The position numbers and the translations under genes are program-made. The notes under the pieces are model-generated. The model was not told where the DNA came from. It made no database searches and saw only the letters and a list, made by a program, of their open reading frames with translations. Positions 59,843 to 64,000 of a stretch of 64,000 nt of DNA are shown piece by piece; positions within the stretch are counted from its first letter, which is position 1, and every line of letters starts with the position of its first letter. Where the stretch lies: the NCBI GenBank assembly GCA_028554795.2, contig CM068830.1, positions 42,826,337 through 42,890,336 on the forward strand, in the 5' to 3' direction. This DNA comes from Sinohyriopsis cumingii. Lineage: Eukaryota; Mollusca; Bivalvia; Unionida; Unionidae.

Positions 59843-62627
59843 CAGGCTCCATGTTTTACGCCAATTTTAGTCAAACTTTTATATTTGCATGCTATACCTA
59901 TTTCAACTTTATACATGAAGTCTTTTTGAATTTCTTTGCAAACAAAACATGTGACACCTGTCAGAAAGTATGTAGTGCTGGTGTTCCACAGGGTGCAAGT
60001 TCTGGTCCAAGTGCTCTTGAGAAACCAAAACTAAATTTGCTATATCTTCCTTAATTATAGGAATTTTTCAATGCAGTAAAAACCTAATTGTGATACAAGA
60101 TAAGCCCTGTCTGAAAATATGTTTGGAAGTTACAAAATATTGATAAATTAAAATTTAATGGCAAATTAAAGAAACATTTAAATTTTAAAAACTAAATTTT
60201 ATTGAAAACTTAAATTTTCATACAAGTTTTAAAACACAGTTTGACAAATTTTAGACAGAAAAGTTGACTAATGAATGGTATTTAAAACAAATGGTAGTTT
60301 GGGTCTGTATAACTGATAACATTTTCCTCAGGGGTAGTGAAGCATCATAGCTCATAGTGATTTTGGCAGCAAACCGCAATATGCCTGTCCAGATGCATAT
60401 AGGTGTACACACTAAAGAAACACTGACAGGTGCTATGTTCCACATTTATTGTGTCAGGTACTTAGGCAGTTGTTTCTATAACTAATAGCACATTCAGATT
60501 TAAAGTTCTGATGGGACCATTACCATGTTTTATAGCAAAAATGCATTCCATTTCAATGTCGATAACAACAAAAGGTGGCAATGGGATAGGAAAATAGTTT
60601 CTAGGGAGGTTCTACCTTACTGAAAAATGGTACTGATCTCTCTTGTGAAAACCTAAGCCATGTCTTTGAGGTGCCGTATATCAGTGTGGTGATATGAACT
60701 AATCTTGGTCACTTATGGCAGTACACTGCACATGCCCTTATGAAACCATGCTATTACCACCAGACTACTGGAGAGCTTCCAAGCTGATCCAACTCTAACA
60801 CTTTGTTCCAGATACCAGGCTAGACCTGAAAAGATGCAATATGTTTCACTTAATTCTAGAAAACAGTAAGATCTATGTAAATGAAGTTAAAATGTGTTAG
60901 ATATGGTGATTTCAAAATTAACATTAAGGTTGCAAGCATGTGGGAAAATATTAAACTTGACAGAGTGACACTCAGAAATGTGAAGCAATGGCCATGTATT
61001 AAAGTGATAAATTCATCCTAAAAATATATGAGGTTTCTAGAAGCACATTTAGCCATTTACAAGTTAAATAACTAATCAGGTAGACTATGTATCATAAAGT
61101 TTAAGGCAATGTTGGGGCGGTGAGGTTTGATCATTGGTGCAAACATTAGTACATACCAGTATACAGGAAAGTCAATTGACAATGTACTCAATTAGAATAT
61201 GTTACTATAAGCAATCTTATTCATGAGGGAAATAACAATTTTGGATATTGCAAGTGAATACATCCAAATGTGGTCATACAAATCAACTATAGGTACCAAA
61301 AATCCTATATCATCAGCTAAATGTGAAATTCTGATCCCCAAAACTTGTAAACAAGGATGGAAATTTGCATATGTGGGACATATACAATGTACTTGTTAAG
61401 ATCAAATGTGCAAACATAATTCAAATGATCTATTTGAACATTTATATTGTATTTTTAAGAGTGTTGGTTACCAATTATTAAGCTCATTGATTGAATGGAA
61501 TCAGATATCAGCTGATGCTTCAATACCGCACTCTGTCAAAGTACTAAATTGAAATATGTTACCATACATAGGCATATTCATGATGAAAATAACATTTTGG
61601 GATATTTTCAGTGCACATAGCCATAAATGTACCTTACAGATTCACTATAGGTACAATGTCAGCCTATATGATGTAGTGAATGTGAACTTTTGATCCCAAA
61701 CATTCTAAAATGGATGGATATTTGTACATGTGGGATATGTAACCATGTACAAAGTTAAATTCAAATAATTTGTTTGAATATTTCTTATGTAACTTTTAGA
61801 GTGTCAGTTAACAAATAGTATTAGTAATTAATAATGCATAAAGCAAGATGGATCATTAGAATTCCCATAACATCATATAGGCCACAATGCCGCACTACAC
61901 CAATCAATATCTTAACCTAACTGAACAATAAAATGGAATGCATTTTGTGTTCAACTTACATCATTTTGCTTTTTTCTTACATCCAAGGGTAAATATACCT
62001 GGGGGAAGCATATTTTATCCCTTTGACCTGTATTTCATTCTCAGACAGATTAAAATGATTTAGTAGAGAACTTGAATAGGTTCTAGTATAAAGTTTTCAT
62101 CTCTGTCCTCTCACTAAATACCTTATAACTATGTTTATAAACAATTACTGAAGGCTATTCAAGCAGATGTGTGTTACTCAGGAAGTGACCCCATCATAAA
62201 CACATAAATTAACTGCTTGGACCCCTAATAAATAGTCTGAATGGCCAATACAAATTATAATTTTGTCTTCGTTTATTTTAAATGAAGGTCTCATTTTGAC
62301 TACAAAGATATTTTCTCTGACAAAATGTGACAAAAATCCAACATTGGAGCTTTTATATGGTGTAGGAATATATACATGCTGATAACATTTAATGATTCCC
62401 CAAAATATTATATATGTGCATTTTAGTTTTTTTTGTTTTTTTATTATATATTTTTAAAATTTTATTAAAATTTTTAAAATAAAAATTAATTTTTTACTTT
62501 TAATTTCATTCTTATATTTTAAAAGTCAATATACATGACATATTAAAATTTCATGTGTCTATCATTATTAATAAAGATTTTATACCAATTTAAACTTTGC
62601 TCCAATACTGCCTTGACAGGACATAGT
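59843..62627. other. Interval between the direct repeats
   Basis: 2.8 kb, AT-rich. Contains a diverged tandem duplication (61185-61475 and 61545-61815) and a short phrase at 59970-60020. No gene or transposase recognised. Confidence 0.5.
61185..61815. repeat. Diverged tandem duplication, unit about 350 bp
   Basis: Two copies share gaaatatgttacta/cca, tcactataggtac, gatcccaaa, ggatggaaatttg and the stretch ending in gagtgt(t/c)ggttaac/ccaa. Clearly older than the direct repeats that enclose it. Confidence 0.75.
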
Positions 62628-62902
62628 ACAACATAGCAGCATGTAAACAGAACACAGATTTCACTTCCTGATCATCACCAAGGCCTTATTACTCACTGTG
62701 TACTGTCGCCAAAATACACACATACAACAACACCCTGAGCTCATATTATCAAGAATAATCAGTTACCTTAAAATCCCTACCAAAAATGCATAAATAAAAC
62801 TCTTCTATCACCACCAAAATGAGAGAGGAAAAAATGTTCTAAAAATAGACTAGAACTACATTCGTGGGTACTGAACTGGAAGTATTAATTGTGATGTAAT
62901 TC
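62628..62902 (+). repeat. 275-bp direct repeat, copy 2
   Basis: Same sequence as 59568-59842. The flanks differ on both sides, so the repeat borders are sharp. Confidence 0.93.
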
Positions 62903-63639
62903 CAATTAGATGGTGGTATATAGCGCTGTAGATTAAATTATGTTCAAGTATGATCAGGGTTGGAATTTTGGAATGTCCAATAATAACTGAGAGGTGAAAA
63001 ATAAACTTAAAATTCAACCGACCAGTATTTTGCTGCAGAGTTCTGATTTTGTACAATATATACTTTCTGTGGAGTCCAGCTGCAAAGTGCGCTGACAAAG
63101 GCCTGCCTTCACATAATGTACCTTCAGATCTGGGTCTATACAGTTTGTATGGAGGAATCAGTATAACAAAACAAAATAGACTCTGATCTGCTGTTGTATT
63201 ATGCAATGGCAGATGAGTATTTATGTCTTTTACAGTTAAACTTGACATATAAGTGAGAACGTATGGTATCTCATAATTTCATGAAGCAGTTGAAAAACAC
63301 TCTACCATATTCAAGCAACACTGGTTAATGGAGGCCAGGTTTGAAATAATGACATGAAATATGTTCTCAGACTACATCCTGTATTTTCTTGAAATTGTGC
63401 AGTCAATCATTAGTTTCTTGGAGTTTGTTTTCACTGCATGTCGTTCACTAACCATTCCCTGCTTATGACTCATCCCCACTTACGACATGCACACATGCAG
63501 GTTTGTACATAACAAAATCTTCTGCACAAGAATCTATATTACTTGTATGTAAAGATGCATGTATAAAATTCTTTGACATATCTGGATTTTTCATATATCT
63601 TCACTACTGTTTATTTTTGCTTGTAAGTCAAACAACATA
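62903..63639. other. No gene; partial R3 repeat at 63115-63275
   Basis: cttcagatctgggtctatac and cttgacatataagtgagaac resemble parts of repeat family R3 seen further right. Otherwise nothing recognised. Confidence 0.5.
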
Positions 63640-63975
63640 CAGTAGCCCTTGATCTGCCATCGCAGAATGCACAGGCAGATCAGGGTCTACGTTGTCTGTT
63701 CTACTGATTACTTCTAGCACACTGCATAGACCCAGGTTTGCTGGTGCATTATTTGATAGTAGATCTGGGTCTATGCAGTTTGCAGTTTGACTCTTGTTAT
63801 AAGTGAGTATTTATGGTACTTCCTTGTCAGCCATGGTAGCTTATTAGGTAGAGTATTAGACATGTAATCCAAGGGTTCTTGGTTCCATACTCACCCAGAC
63901 CAGCTGCCTCTATATATTCTTGTGAAAAGCAATTAGCTTCCATTTTCTTAGCATGATAAAAACCTTTATGGGTTA
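63640..63975 (+). repeat. Dispersed repeat family R3, copy 2, with tRNA-like part
   Basis: Aligns with 39172-39537. Inside, 63826-63895 looks tRNA-like (ggtagcttattaggtagagt, gtaatccaagggttcttggt), so R3 may be another tRNA-derived SINE. The box sequences have drifted too far for a tRNA gene. Confidence 0.6.
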
Positions 63976-64000
63976 AAAGTGCTATTAAAAACCAACTAGA

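Noticed and set aside
59940-60050. Reverse-transcriptase-like phrase SAGVPQGASSGPSAL
   Set aside because: It resembles the GVPQG motif of non-LTR reverse transcriptases, but no other RT motif is seen nearby and the frame ends at once.
59568-62902. An LTR retrotransposon
   Set aside because: The direct repeats lack TG/CA ends, and the interior has no gag, pol or primer-binding site that I can see.

Overview
This is non-coding DNA from a eukaryotic, animal-type genome. It is AT-rich, full of microsatellites and minisatellites, and carries several families of tRNA-derived SINEs. The SINE types and repeat style suggest a lophotrochozoan, possibly a bivalve mollusc, but I cannot fix the species. 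I found no host protein-coding gene I could defend and no functional tRNA or rRNA gene.

The main discovery is one complete but decayed Polinton/Maverick-type element (a virus-like large DNA transposon, related to adintoviruses) at 6468-20649. It has terminal inverted repeats of about 242 bp (6468-6710 and 20409-20649) and a perfect 6-bp target-site duplication, catcca, on both sides. Left to right it holds: a packaging ATPase (-); a zinc-ribbon/PLA2-like gene (+); a retroviral-type DDE integrase (+); a DNA polymerase B, SF1 helicase and HNH nuclease region that looks like one fused gene (-); a cysteine-rich zinc protein (+); an HNH/NUMOD-like endonuclease (+); a small charged protein (+); a large inverted repeat at 14055-14283; and a minus-strand structural block. 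The structural block includes conserved Polinton-type virion proteins, an adenain-like cysteine protease, a hydrophobic pX/pVI-like protein, a jelly-roll capsid protein and a coiled-coil protein. Nearly every gene carries one to four frameshifts or stops, yet catalytic motifs can still be read, so this is a fossil of moderate age. A SINE with a 12-bp duplication later split the helicase between its motif V and motif VI.

The second large structure is a satellite at 46247-54761 (about 8.5 kb, roughly 236 copies of a 36-bp unit). It has no stop in any forward frame, so it gives very long artificial ORFs. Recurrent 35-bp variants shift the frame, and ordered variant types show a higher-order repeat organisation.

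The remaining sequence is SINE-1 (tRNA-Ser/Leu-like head, CAA-rich tail), SINE-2 (tRNA-like head, long body, CA or TACA tail), SINEs with a 'tgtcc..ggcaagaca' core, about a dozen tandem arrays, a 275-bp direct repeat pair at 59568/62628, and long stretches where I see no feature.
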